This document shows, one piece after another, positions 8,437-15,709 of a stretch of 34,792 nucleotides of DNA (position 1 is the stretch's first letter; each line of letters opens with the position of its first letter). The translations under genes were made by a program, and so were the position numbers. Source of the DNA: Rhodospirillaceae bacterium (GTDB lineage Bacteria > Pseudomonadota > Alphaproteobacteria > Thalassobaculales > Thalassobaculaceae); contig NZGS01000060.1 of NCBI GenBank assembly GCA_002690995.1, positions 1-34,792 on the forward strand, written 5' to 3'. The notes beneath the pieces are model-generated. The model was not told the origin of the DNA and did not search any database. It was given only the letters and a program-made list of their open reading frames with translations.

Positions 8437-8856
8437 ATGGCAGAACCATTAGATAAAGAGCAGGTTCAAAAACTATTAGATGACTCGCCTTACATCGGGT
8501 TTATGAAACTCGAAGTGATCTCAATGAATTTAGAAGAAAATAAGATAGTAATTAGAATGCCTATGCGACCTGAATTTGAGCGCCGACGTGGGACAGGGCA
8601 GTACCATGGAGGTGCTATTGCTGCGCTAATTGATATTGCTGGAGATTATGCGCTGGTTATGAAAGTTGGAGGTGGAGTTCCAACCATTAACTTCAGAGTT
8701 GATTTTTTACGACCTGGAACCAACACATCGCTTACGGCTACCGCTAGTACCCGTCGGCTTGGTCGCTCAGTAGCGGTTGTAGATGTGGATGTTCACGATG
8801 ATGATGGAAAACTCTGTGCTGTAGGGAGAGGAACATATAGCCCTAATGTTGGCTGA
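8437..8856 (+). CDS. PaaI-family hotdog-fold thioesterase
   Basis: The 139-residue length and pattern match single-domain hotdog thioesterases of the PaaI/YdiI group, which hydrolyse acyl- or aryl-CoA esters in the cytosol. The central helix carries the signature QYHGGAIAALIDIAGDYAL, with the HGG turn and an Asp in the position where the family places an acidic catalytic residue. It is followed by TINFRVDFLRPG and the RRLGRSVAVVDVDV strand pair. The ribosome site AGGAAA lies about 8 bases before the ATG. The gene is 27 bases after the MDR oxidoreductase gene and probably shares its transcript with it and the CoA ligase. Which CoA ester it acts on cannot be told. Confidence 0.9.
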   Translation: MAEPLDKEQVQKLLDDSPYIGFMKLEVISMNLEENKIVIRMPMRPEFERRRGTGQYHGGAIAALIDIAGDYALVMKVGGGVPTINFRVDFLRPGTNTSLTATASTRRLGRSVAVVDVDVHDDDGKLCAVGRGTYSPNVG

Positions 8857-8912
8857 CCTCTGAATGGGCAAGGATTAGGTTCCGGTGAATTCTATAGTAT
8901 TACAAATACACT

Positions 8913-10760
8913 ATGTCAGTTCGATCATTAAATAAAACTGTGCCCCTCTTAGCTTTGCGGGATGCAGCAATTGAGCTGGGCTCGAGACTCATTTTCCAAA
9001 AAGCGAATATCTATATTTCCAGAACTGATAAAACCTGTTTAGTTGGAAGAAATGGATCCGGAAAATCAACACTTTTAAAGGCGTTATCCGGTGCCTTGGA
9101 ACTTGATCGTGGGGATCGTTTCATCAAGCCTGGAACAGTAGTTAAGTATTTATCACAGGAGCCTGATTTTAAATATGATCAAACGGCATGGGAATACGTA
9201 AAAAATGGTTTAAAGGAAGAAGAATTTGATCAGCCAAATTTTCGAATAGAGTCCATGTTATCTGAATTGCGTTTAGACGGTGACCGTAAGATAGCAACGT
9301 TATCAGGAGGTGAAGCACGCAGAGCTGCGTTAGCAAAAGTGATTATCTCTAAGCCAGATATTTTACTTCTTGATGAGCCTACCAATCATTTGGATTTGCA
9401 TACTATAGAATGGCTAGAAGCTGAGCTAAAAAATTTTAAGGGTGGCTTTCTATTAGTGAGCCATGATCGTGCATTTTTAAGAAACTTATCCAATAGTATG
9501 TATTGGATTGACAGGACTGTAGTTCGAAAACATGAAAAAGGTTTTGATGAATTTGTCGATTGGTCTGAAAAAATAATTAAAGACGAAATAACAAAAAACA
9601 AAAATCTTGATAAAAAAATTGCTCAAGAGACATTGTGGCTTCGTGAAGGTCTGACTGCCCGTCGAAAGAGAAATATGGGTCGGGTGAGACAGTTGCACGA
9701 ACTCGGTAGAAAAAAATTGGATCGAATAAAGATACCTGAACAAATCAAACTGGTCGTGCAGGAAACAACGCGCAGTGGGAAATTAGTACTAGAAGCGAGA
9801 AATATAACCAAAAGATTTGATTCCGAAAACGAGGGGCAAATAACAATAACAGATAGATTTTCAACACTAATTTGTCGGGGCGAGCGAGTTGGATTGATTG
9901 GCAGAAATGGTGTTGGAAAAACTACCCTTGTACGCATGTTGCTTGGTGATGAAAAACCAGACTCTGGTAAAGTTAAGTGGGGGGTTGGCGTTGAACATGT
10001 ATATTTTGATCAAAATAGAGAAACACTCGAAAAAGAAACCACAGTTTGGCAAACACTCTGCCCCAATGGCGGTGATAGAGTAGAGATAAATGGTCGATCC
10101 AAGCACGTCGCAGCTTACATGAGGGATTTTTTGTTTGATGAAAAACAGTTGACTAGCCGAGTTGAAACCTTATCAGGCGGAGAGCGAAATCGTCTCCTAC
10201 TCGCCAGGCTCTTTTCACAGGAACATAACTTGTTGGTATTAGATGAACCTACGAATGACTTAGATGTTGAGACATTAGAAGTGCTAGAAGAAGTATTAGC
10301 AAACTACAATGGAACAGTAATCCTTGTGAGCCACGATAGGGAATTTTTAGACAAGGTTGCGACATCTACAATTGCTATTGAGGGTGATGGTTTAGTGGAA
10401 GAATACCCGGGTGGATATTCAACTTACCTCGATCAAAGAACAAGAGTGCCATCAATTGTCTTTACGAAAAGGCAAGACATGAAGAAAGAACCTCCAAAAA
10501 AGAAAATGTCAAAAAAAGGAGGCAAACTTTCGTACAAGGACCAACGAGAGCTTGATGACCTTCCAGGTAGAATGGAGATAATGCAGGGACAAATTGATTC
10601 GTTAACAAGTGAGCTGTCGATCTCAAATCTATTCCAGAGAGATAGAAAGCGTTATGATATAGTATCGCTTGAATTGGAAAAAAACGTCAACGACTTGAAA
10701 CTTGCGGAGCAAAGATGGTTGGAATTAGAGGAAAAAAAATTGGAGCTAGAGAACCAATAA
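8913..10760 (+). CDS. uup: ABC-F ATPase, Uup-like
   Basis: A soluble protein of 615 residues with two ATP-binding cassettes and no membrane segment. The first cassette has Walker A GRNGSGKST at 45-53, signature LSGGEARRAALAK and Walker B ILLLDEPTNHLD. A charged linker (RKRNMGRVRQLHELGRKK) follows. The second cassette has GRNGVGKTT at 330-338, LSGGERNRLLLAR and LDEPTNDLD. A lysine-rich stretch and a predicted coiled-coil C-terminal domain (about 545-615) are typical of Uup rather than EttA. ABC-F proteins act on ribosomes, and Uup has also been linked to branched DNA and ribosome assembly; which applies here is unknown. The ATG at 8913 has only a weak ribosome site. The amidase gene follows 18 bases later. 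Confidence 0.9.
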   Translation: MSVRSLNKTVPLLALRDAAIELGSRLIFQKANIYISRTDKTCLVGRNGSGKSTLLKALSGALELDRGDRFIKPGTVVKYLSQEPDFKYDQTAWEYVKNGLKEEEFDQPNFRIESMLSELRLDGDRKIATLSGGEARRAALAKVIISKPDILLLDEPTNHLDLHTIEWLEAELKNFKGGFLLVSHDRAFLRNLSNSMYWIDRTVVRKHEKGFDEFVDWSEKIIKDEITKNKNLDKKIAQETLWLREGLTARRKRNMGRVRQLHELGRKKLDRIKIPEQIKLVVQETTRSGKLVLEARNITKRFDSENEGQITITDRFSTLICRGERVGLIGRNGVGKTTLVRMLLGDEKPDSGKVKWGVGVEHVYFDQNRETLEKETTVWQTLCPNGGDRVEINGRSKHVAAYMRDFLFDEKQLTSRVETLSGGERNRLLLARLFSQEHNLLVLDEPTNDLDVETLEVLEEVLANYNGTVILVSHDREFLDKVATSTIAIEGDGLVEEYPGGYSTYLDQRTRVPSIVFTKRQDMKKEPPKKKMSKKGGKLSYKDQRELDDLPGRMEIMQGQIDSLTSELSISNLFQRDRKRYDIVSLELEKNVNDLKLAEQRWLELEEKKLELENQ

Positions 10761-10778
10761 GTAAGGGATAACGGCGCA

Positions 10779-11489
10779 ATGGAGGTTGTAAATTATGCAT
10801 CCCCTAATTTTGGAGAAAGAGCACCGGGCCTATCCGTGAACCTCTTGTTGATACATTACACAGGAATGAAAACTTGTGACCAGGCGCTACAAAGGCTCTG
10901 TGATCCATCAGCGGGAGTTAGTTCACATTACTTGATTAGTGAAACGGGTAGTATACATAAACTAGTCGATGAGGCGCACAGAGCTTGGCACGCTGGCGTT
11001 TCTTTTTGGCAAGGTGAAACCGATATTAATAGCCTGTCCATCGGAATTGAATTAGTTAACCCTGGTCACGACAACGGATATCAGCCTTTTCCTGAAAAAC
11101 AAATGTTATCGCTAATCCATCTATGTGGAGGAATACTCCAACGACACAACATTCCTCAGAGGAGAGTCTTAGGACATTCAGACGTATCACCTGGAAGGAA
11201 GCGTGATCCAGGCGAGCTTTTTGATTGGCGTCGCTTAGCCGCCTCTGGAGTTGGTTACTGGCCACGTGAGAAAAAGTTTCCATTGCTTTGTAATTCTAAT
11301 TCAATTGTGGATTGGCAGAGTAAACTTAAAAGGTTGGGGTATAATATTGAGGCTTCGGGAATTTGTGACTCAAATTCAAAATCTGTTGTTACAGCGTTTC
11401 AAAGGCACTGGGTTCCTAAGAATGTATCTGGAGTTTTTGATAATGAAACATCGTGCATGTTGGAACGACTTATAGCAGACATAAAATGA
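10779..11489 (+). CDS. N-acetylmuramoyl-L-alanine amidase with peptidoglycan-binding domain
   Basis: This is an Amidase_2 (AmpD/AmiD-like) zinc amidase that cuts the bond between N-acetylmuramic acid and L-alanine in muropeptides. Zinc ligands are visible: His26 in LLIHYTG, the His of VLGHSDVSPGRKRDPG and the Asp in the same segment; the catalytic-site Glu lies in IGIELVNPG. The C-terminal part (about 170-236) is a PG_binding_1-like domain, with WQSKLKRLGYN...G...FDNET...L. No signal peptide or lipobox is seen, so a cytosolic recycling role is likelier than AmiD-type outer-membrane location (inference). The ribosome site AAGGGAT lies about 10 bases before the ATG. Its place upstream of rnpB and the dcw cluster recurs in alphaproteobacteria as I remember it. 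Confidence 0.92.
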   Translation: MEVVNYASPNFGERAPGLSVNLLLIHYTGMKTCDQALQRLCDPSAGVSSHYLISETGSIHKLVDEAHRAWHAGVSFWQGETDINSLSIGIELVNPGHDNGYQPFPEKQMLSLIHLCGGILQRHNIPQRRVLGHSDVSPGRKRDPGELFDWRRLAASGVGYWPREKKFPLLCNSNSIVDWQSKLKRLGYNIEASGICDSNSKSVVTAFQRHWVPKNVSGVFDNETSCMLERLIADIK

Positions 11490-11565
11490 GTGGCCGTATC
11501 GATTTCAAATTTAAATAAGAACTCGATTTTTCCAAACTCATTAATGGTTCTCAGTCTAAAAATTA

Positions 11566-11592
11566 TTGACGGCGTCAACCTCTCCATTTAAT
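11566..11592 (+). promoter_or_regulatory. Candidate rnpB promoter
   Basis: TTGACG (11566-11571) matches five of six bases of the sigma-70 -35 consensus, and TTTAAT (11587-11592) matches five of six of the -10. The spacer is 15 bases, shorter than ideal. A start seven bases after the -10 falls at 11599, exactly where the RNase P RNA helix P1 begins. The -35 also forms half of a perfect palindrome, TTGACG-G-CGTCAA (11566-11578). Confidence 0.5.
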
Positions 11593-11598
11593 TACAAG

Positions 11599-12004
11599 AC
11601 GGCTAGATGGTCGGATGATCGCTGGCCAAACCTTTTGGTTCATGGCTGGAGGAAAGTCCGGGCTCCACGGAAACACGATGCCGGGTAATACCCGGCGGGG
11701 GTGACCCTAGGGAAAGTGCCGCAGAAAGTAAACCGCCTGCATTAGTTAATTACAGGTAAGGGTGAAAGGGTGTGGTAAGAGCGCACCGCAGATGCAGTAA
11801 TGTGTCTGGCATGGTAAACCCCATCGGGAGCAAGACCAAATAGGAGTGGCGCGTTAGTATTACTAATAGATGCGTTTCCGCATTGTCATTCGGGTAGGTC
11901 GCGAGAGGCGGTTAGTGATAGTCGTCCCAGAGGAATGGTCATCTATTCTACCTACATTAAAGTGGATAGAAGGACAGAACCCGGCTTATAGACCATCTAG
12001 CTCT
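11599..12004 (+). ncRNA. rnpB: RNase P RNA (type A)
   Basis: The catalytic RNA of RNase P, which removes 5' leaders from pre-tRNAs. The hallmark P4 segment GAGGAAAGTCCGGGCTCC lies at 11649-11666 and its 3' partner ACAGAACCCGGCTTATA at 11974-11990. The ends pair as helix P1: 11601-11612 (GGCTAGATGGTC) with 11991-12002 (GACCATCTAGCT), 12 pairs with one G-U at the end. Total length is about 405 bases, normal for bacterial type A RNA. A T-rich run follows the 3' end, without a clear terminator stem directly attached. Exact ends are inferred from P1. It sits between the amidase gene and the mraZ leader. Confidence 0.95.
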
Positions 12005-12041
12005 CATAAAATCGTTTAATTTTTATTTCTTTGCTGGATTT

Positions 12042-12064
12042 TTAACTTTTTGACCAAAAGTTAA
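12042..12064. repeat. Perfect 9-bp inverted repeat between rnpB and mraZ
   Basis: TTAACTTTT (12042-12050), a 5-base spacer TGACC, and AAAAGTTAA (12056-12064) form a perfect inverted repeat. It lies 40 bases after the rnpB 3' end and about 150 bases before mraZ. The stem is AT-rich and no T-run follows directly, so it is not a standard terminator; a dimeric-regulator site or an RNA 3'-end hairpin are the options. Confidence 0.6.
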
Positions 12065-12114
12065 GGTTGAATTCTTCAAGGGAAAAGAAATTATCTGTCA
12101 ATTTGGATAAAATC

Positions 12115-12171
12115 CCATTGCAGAACCATAAAATTCCATATATCCTCCATAGAATTCCATATTTCACCCAT
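12115..12171. promoter_or_regulatory. Phased CCAT array, candidate MraZ operator and dcw promoter region
   Basis: Six CCAT tetramers begin at 12115, 12126, 12136, 12147, 12157 and 12168, with spacings 11, 10, 11, 10 and 11. On the minus strand they read ATGG followed by G, A or T. The underlying unit CCATARAATTCCATAT is repeated at 12126-12141 and 12147-12162, with a degenerate copy at 12105-12120, all 21 bases apart. E. coli MraZ is reported to bind TGGG-type direct repeats with about 10-base spacing upstream of its own gene, so self-regulation by MraZ is the natural reading, though here the boxes lie on the opposite strand. Candidate promoter hexamers inside the array (TTGCAG 12118-12123 with TATCCT 12141-12146) are only modest. 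The array ends 45 bases before mraZ. Confidence 0.6.
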
Positions 12172-12216
12172 GGGCGTTGGGCTATTCGATGCTTCGTCTC
12201 AAGGAAGTGAGAGATT

Positions 12217-12696
12217 ATGTTGGGGGCTGCTGTGTCGGTTTTTTTGTCGACATTTGAAAACAAGGTTGATCGAAAAGGCAGGGTCTCTGTCCCTTCTTCT
12301 TTTCGCAATGTGCTAAGTCAACAGAAATCGACTGGAATTATCCTCTATCCTTCTTTTAAGCACCCGTGCCTAGAGGGAAGTGGAGATGAAAGAATCCAAG
12401 AAATAGTTAGTTCTATAGATGCAATCGATGTTTTTTCGGATGAGGCCGAAAATCTTCAAACAATTCTAGCGGATGCTAAGCAAGTATCGGTAGACTCAGA
12501 TGGCCGTGTGATTTTGCCTCACGAATTTGTTGTGCATGCGGGTATATCTGACTTAGCTTCATTTGTGGGATTGGGAAAAAGTTTTCAAATCTGGTCTCCG
12601 AAAAACTTTTCTATACATAGGCAAAATAATAGGCTTCGAGCCCGTGAGCAAGGTGCTACTTTGCGAATCATTTCTTCATCCTCAGAGAGGACTTGA
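12217..12696 (+). CDS. mraZ: MraZ transcriptional regulator
   Basis: MraZ is a ring-forming DNA-binding protein that controls the dcw cluster, including itself. The 159-residue product shows two SpoVT/AbrB-like half-domains: STFENKVDRKGRVSVP, ending at residue 26, and DSDGRVILP at 93-101. I use the ATG at 12217, which has AAGGAAG nine bases upstream. The family usually starts close to FLSTF, so a GTG at 12232, with a GGGGG run just before it, is an alternative that would remove five residues. The stop overlaps the next start as TGATG. It is the first gene of the division cluster and lies directly after the phased CCAT array that may be its binding site. It also may be retained for its regulatory effect on rsmH, as in E. 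coli. Confidence 0.95.
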   Translation: MLGAAVSVFLSTFENKVDRKGRVSVPSSFRNVLSQQKSTGIILYPSFKHPCLEGSGDERIQEIVSSIDAIDVFSDEAENLQTILADAKQVSVDSDGRVILPHEFVVHAGISDLASFVGLGKSFQIWSPKNFSIHRQNNRLRAREQGATLRIISSSSERT

Positions 12697-13682
12697 TGGT
12701 GCATATGCGTTCTGTCGATGCAGGTCAATATGAGCATATCCCTGTGTTGTGTGATGAAGCTATTTGCCACCTAAATATTAGAAATGGTGGCAGATATGTA
12801 GATGGAACATTTGGGAAGGGTGGTTATGCATCGCGTATTCTAGAGGAGGCAAGTTGTCAGCTTTTTGCGATCGATCGTGACCCCATGGCATTCTCTGAGG
12901 CGATGAATTTATCTGAAAGATATGCAGAGAGGCTCATTCCGATGCAAGGTTGCTTTGGAGAGATGGACTCTTTACTCGCTGCGCAAGGAATTAAGAAGGT
13001 AGACTCTATTGTTCTAGATCTTGGGGTTTCTTCGCTCCAATTAGATGACCCGTCACGAGGGTTTTCCTTCCGGTTTGATGGTCCATTGGACATGCGAATG
13101 GGGAAAGATGGTGTTACGGCTGGTGACATTGTTAATTCTATGACCGAATCTGATTTAGCAGATCTTATCTATACGCTTGGCGAAGAGAGATACTCTAGGC
13201 GTGTTTCGAGAGCAATTGTAGAAGCTCGCATTAGTCAACCCATTTCCTCAACGGGTGCTTTAGCAAAAATTATACGGGACGTGGTGCCGTACAAGAAGTT
13301 TGGTCAAGGTATTGATCCAGCGACCAAGACTTTTCAGGCGTTAAGGATTTACGTTAATGATGAGTTGGGTGAGCTGGACAAAGGGCTCGAAGCAGCAGAG
13401 CGGCTTCTTAATCCTGGTGGGCGTCTTGTTATTGTGGCTTTCCATTCATTAGAAGATAGAAGAGTAAAGAATTTTTTTAATGAAAGGCAGGGTAAAACGA
13501 CGGGCCGTTCGCGTTATCTTCCCCCTGGGGAAGATAGCCATAAAAGGCCCAGTTTTTCATTGATTACAAAACGTCCGGTTCGACCCAGTGCAGCCGAATT
13601 GAAGCAAAATCCGCGTGCCAGATCGGCGCGTCTCAGAGTAGCGGAAAGAACTTCTGCAGCTCCTTGGTCGGAGTTTAATTAA
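12696..13682 (+). CDS. rsmH: 16S rRNA m4C1402 methyltransferase RsmH
   Basis: RsmH (MraW) methylates N4 of cytidine 1402 in 16S rRNA using S-adenosylmethionine. In 328 residues the sequence shows the SAM-binding VDGTFGKGGYAS at 35-46, AIDRDP, LDLGVSSLQLD, GFSFRFDGPLDMRM and the late IVAFHSLEDRRVK motif. The ATG at 12696 shares its A with the mraZ stop (TGATG) and has AGAGAGG five bases upstream; an in-frame ATG at 12705 is possible but less well placed. One base separates its stop from ftsL. The second position of the cluster is standard for the gene. Confidence 0.97.
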   Translation: MVHMRSVDAGQYEHIPVLCDEAICHLNIRNGGRYVDGTFGKGGYASRILEEASCQLFAIDRDPMAFSEAMNLSERYAERLIPMQGCFGEMDSLLAAQGIKKVDSIVLDLGVSSLQLDDPSRGFSFRFDGPLDMRMGKDGVTAGDIVNSMTESDLADLIYTLGEERYSRRVSRAIVEARISQPISSTGALAKIIRDVVPYKKFGQGIDPATKTFQALRIYVNDELGELDKGLEAAERLLNPGGRLVIVAFHSLEDRRVKNFFNERQGKTTGRSRYLPPGEDSHKRPSFSLITKRPVRPSAAELKQNPRARSARLRVAERTSAAPWSEFN

Positions 13683-13683
13683 A

Positions 13684-14004
13684 ATGTTTCGGCGCTCGAT
13701 AATCCTTCTTGTTTTTGCAATTTCTATAGCGGCAGTAGGTATGTTTTCTCTCAAGCACGAGGTTCAGTCGCGAAAAGCAAAATTAGACGCGCTGCATCAG
13801 GATATAGTTGAAAGTCAAGAGGCTATCCGCGTGCTGCGCGCCGAATGGAGTTTCATAAATCAGCCGGCTCATATTGAGAGATTGGCGCGTAAGCATCTTG
13901 GTTTTGTGCCCATGCAATCCCATCAGATTGTTAGGCTTGAAGAGCTTAAAGGTAAGCAATTGGAGATTGTTAAGGGAAGTATTAATGAAAAGGGAGTTAG
14001 GTAA
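13684..14004 (+). CDS. ftsL: Cell division protein FtsL
   Basis: FtsL is a small bitopic inner-membrane protein that joins FtsQ and FtsB and helps switch on FtsWI. The 106 residues give a short cytoplasmic end (MFRR), one membrane segment (about 5-22), then a periplasmic coiled-coil helix (LKHEVQSRKAKLDALHQDI...) and a tail with ERLARKHLGFVPM, the usual end pattern of alphaproteobacterial FtsL. Sequence conservation in this family is low, so position between rsmH and ftsI is strong supporting evidence. It begins one base after the rsmH stop. Its last codons overlap the ftsI start if ftsI uses ATG 13985. Confidence 0.9.
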   Translation: MFRRSIILLVFAISIAAVGMFSLKHEVQSRKAKLDALHQDIVESQEAIRVLRAEWSFINQPAHIERLARKHLGFVPMQSHQIVRLEELKGKQLEIVKGSINEKGVR

Positions 14005-15709
14005 GGTGCCCGAGCGACCGTTCATTAAACTAGATGGTGTCGTGAATCGCTTCATTGAAGTTGCTAAAAACAGAATGCTGCTTGTTTGTGCGGTATTTTC
14101 TTTTGCGTTTGTTTTGGCTGGGCTACGGTTGCTCGATGTTTCTGTCATTGGAGGGTTGGGTGAGCCCTCAGTTATTTCTGAGTCAGCAAGAGCAACTCTT
14201 AAAACTGGGCGAGCAGATATTGTTGATAGAAATGGCATTTTGCTAGCTACTAGTCTCTCTGTCCCATCACTCTATGCTGACCCAAGCGAGGTGTTAGATG
14301 CTGAGGCGGCAGCTGACGCTTTAAAAACAGTTTTGTTTAATTTAGATAAAAAAAATATTTTAGCTAAGTTGAAGCAAAAGAAGAGATTTGTTTGGTTAAA
14401 GAGAGGGTTGACCCCGGAGCAGCAGCTAAAAATAAATGCTTTAGGAGTACCCGGATTTCATTTTCAAGAGGAAGATAGACGTTTTTATCCACAAGGTCGC
14501 TTAGGTAGCCATATTATTGGGTTTTCTGGCACGGATGCTGTTGGTTTGAGCGGCGTGGAAAAGCAATTTGACGGAATTTTGAGGGATGGCTCTGAGCCTT
14601 TGTCTCTTTCTATCGATGTTCGGATCCAGCATATCCTGCGCGAGGAGATTCAGAAGCAGATTGAGTCTTTTGAAGCTATAGGTGGCGCGGGCGTACTCCT
14701 CGATGCTAATTCTGGTGAAATTCTTGGAATGGTTTCCCTGCCGGATTTTGATCCTGCTTTTATTAAGGGCGCATCCTTGCAAGCTAAGTTTAATACGGCA
14801 ACGCTTGGCGTATACGAAATGGGATCAACATTTAAAATTTTTAATACTGCTTTAGCTTTAGACTTGGGGTCGGCAACTATGACAAGTGGGTATGACGCTA
14901 CCAACCCTATCCGGATAGCTAGGCATACCATAAATGACTATCATCCAAAAAAGCGGTGGCTGTCAGTTCCTGAGATATTTATGTATTCCTCTAATATAGG
15001 TTCGGCAAAGATGGCGGACGAATTCGGCGCATTGGCTCAAAAGGAATTCATGAAAAAATTAGGGTTTTTCGATCAGCTTGATGTCGAGTTGCCGGAGCGT
15101 GCTAGCCCAATTTTTCCAGCAAGATGGAGACGAATTAATACAATGACGATATCGTATGGGCACGGTATCGCTGTAAGTCCATTACACCTTACGAGCGGAG
15201 TTGCAACAATCGTGAATGGAGGCATACGCTGGCCAGTCACAATTTTGAAGAGGCACGCAGGTCAACAGGCTGTTGGCAAACAAGTAATCTCATCTAAAAC
15301 ATCTTTGGATATGCGGCGGATACTCAGGCTGGTGGTTGAGAATGGCACTGGAAAAAAAGCGTCAGCAAATGGATATCTGGTTGGTGGCAAAACCGGGACA
15401 GCGGAAAAGCGGGCGGTCCAGGGAGGTTATGCAAAAAAATTACGTCTTTCGTCATTTGTTGGGGCGTTTCCTATTCATGATCCAAAATACGTCGTTTTGG
15501 TAATGGTAGATGAGCCCAAGGGAAACAAGGACTCGTTTGGGTATGCGACTGGAGGTTGGGTAGCTGCTCCGGCGGTGAAGCGCATTGTTTCAAGGTCTGC
15601 TCCTCTTCTTGGGGTTCATCCAAAAAACGAATTGTCGCCAAAAATTAGACAAATTCTAGAATTAAATATTAATCCAGGGGGAGGGAAAAAACGCCTTGCA
15701 TCTTTCTGA
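13985..15709 (+). CDS. ftsI: Septal peptidoglycan transpeptidase FtsI (PBP3)
   Basis: FtsI is the class B penicillin-binding protein that cross-links septal peptidoglycan with FtsW. From ATG 13985 it has 574 residues. A membrane anchor (LLVCAVFSFAFVLAGLRLL) is followed by the N-terminal pedestal with GRADIVDRNGILLATS. The transpeptidase domain has the catalytic STFK (Ser281), SSN (335-337) and KTGT (Lys469). Two starts are credible: ATG 13985, with AGGGAAG five bases upstream, overlapping ftsL by 20 bases; and GTG 14006, one base after the ftsL stop, with AGGGAG nine bases upstream. The frame extends further 5' inside ftsL, but that part has no homology. It overlaps murE by 14 bases. Confidence 0.96.
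   Translation: MKRELGKVPERPFIKLDGVVNRFIEVAKNRMLLVCAVFSFAFVLAGLRLLDVSVIGGLGEPSVISESARATLKTGRADIVDRNGILLATSLSVPSLYADPSEVLDAEAAADALKTVLFNLDKKNILAKLKQKKRFVWLKRGLTPEQQLKINALGVPGFHFQEEDRRFYPQGRLGSHIIGFSGTDAVGLSGVEKQFDGILRDGSEPLSLSIDVRIQHILREEIQKQIESFEAIGGAGVLLDANSGEILGMVSLPDFDPAFIKGASLQAKFNTATLGVYEMGSTFKIFNTALALDLGSATMTSGYDATNPIRIARHTINDYHPKKRWLSVPEIFMYSSNIGSAKMADEFGALAQKEFMKKLGFFDQLDVELPERASPIFPARWRRINTMTISYGHGIAVSPLHLTSGVATIVNGGIRWPVTILKRHAGQQAVGKQVISSKTSLDMRRILRLVVENGTGKKASANGYLVGGKTGTAEKRAVQGGYAKKLRLSSFVGAFPIHDPKYVVLVMVDEPKGNKDSFGYATGGWVAAPAVKRIVSRSAPLLGVHPKNELSPKIRQILELNINPGGGKKRLASF

Noticed and set aside
12171-12182. Plus-strand TGGG pair before mraZ as classical E. coli-type MraZ boxes
   Set aside because: The two are seven bases apart, not about ten, and there is no third copy; the minus-strand ATGG array fits the expected phase far better.
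12042-12308. Minus-strand frame of 88 codons running across the mraZ leader
   Set aside because: It covers the inverted repeat and CCAT array and the mraZ start, has no family features, and its residues follow the repeat pattern rather than a protein pattern.
13874-13984. N-terminal extension of ftsI into ftsL from ATG 13874
   Set aside because: The 37 extra residues lack FtsI homology, and better starts with ribosome sites lie at 13985 and 14006.
13783-14238. Minus-strand frame of 151 codons across ftsL and ftsI
   Set aside because: Both genes on the plus strand are certain, and this frame has no homology or ribosome site of note.
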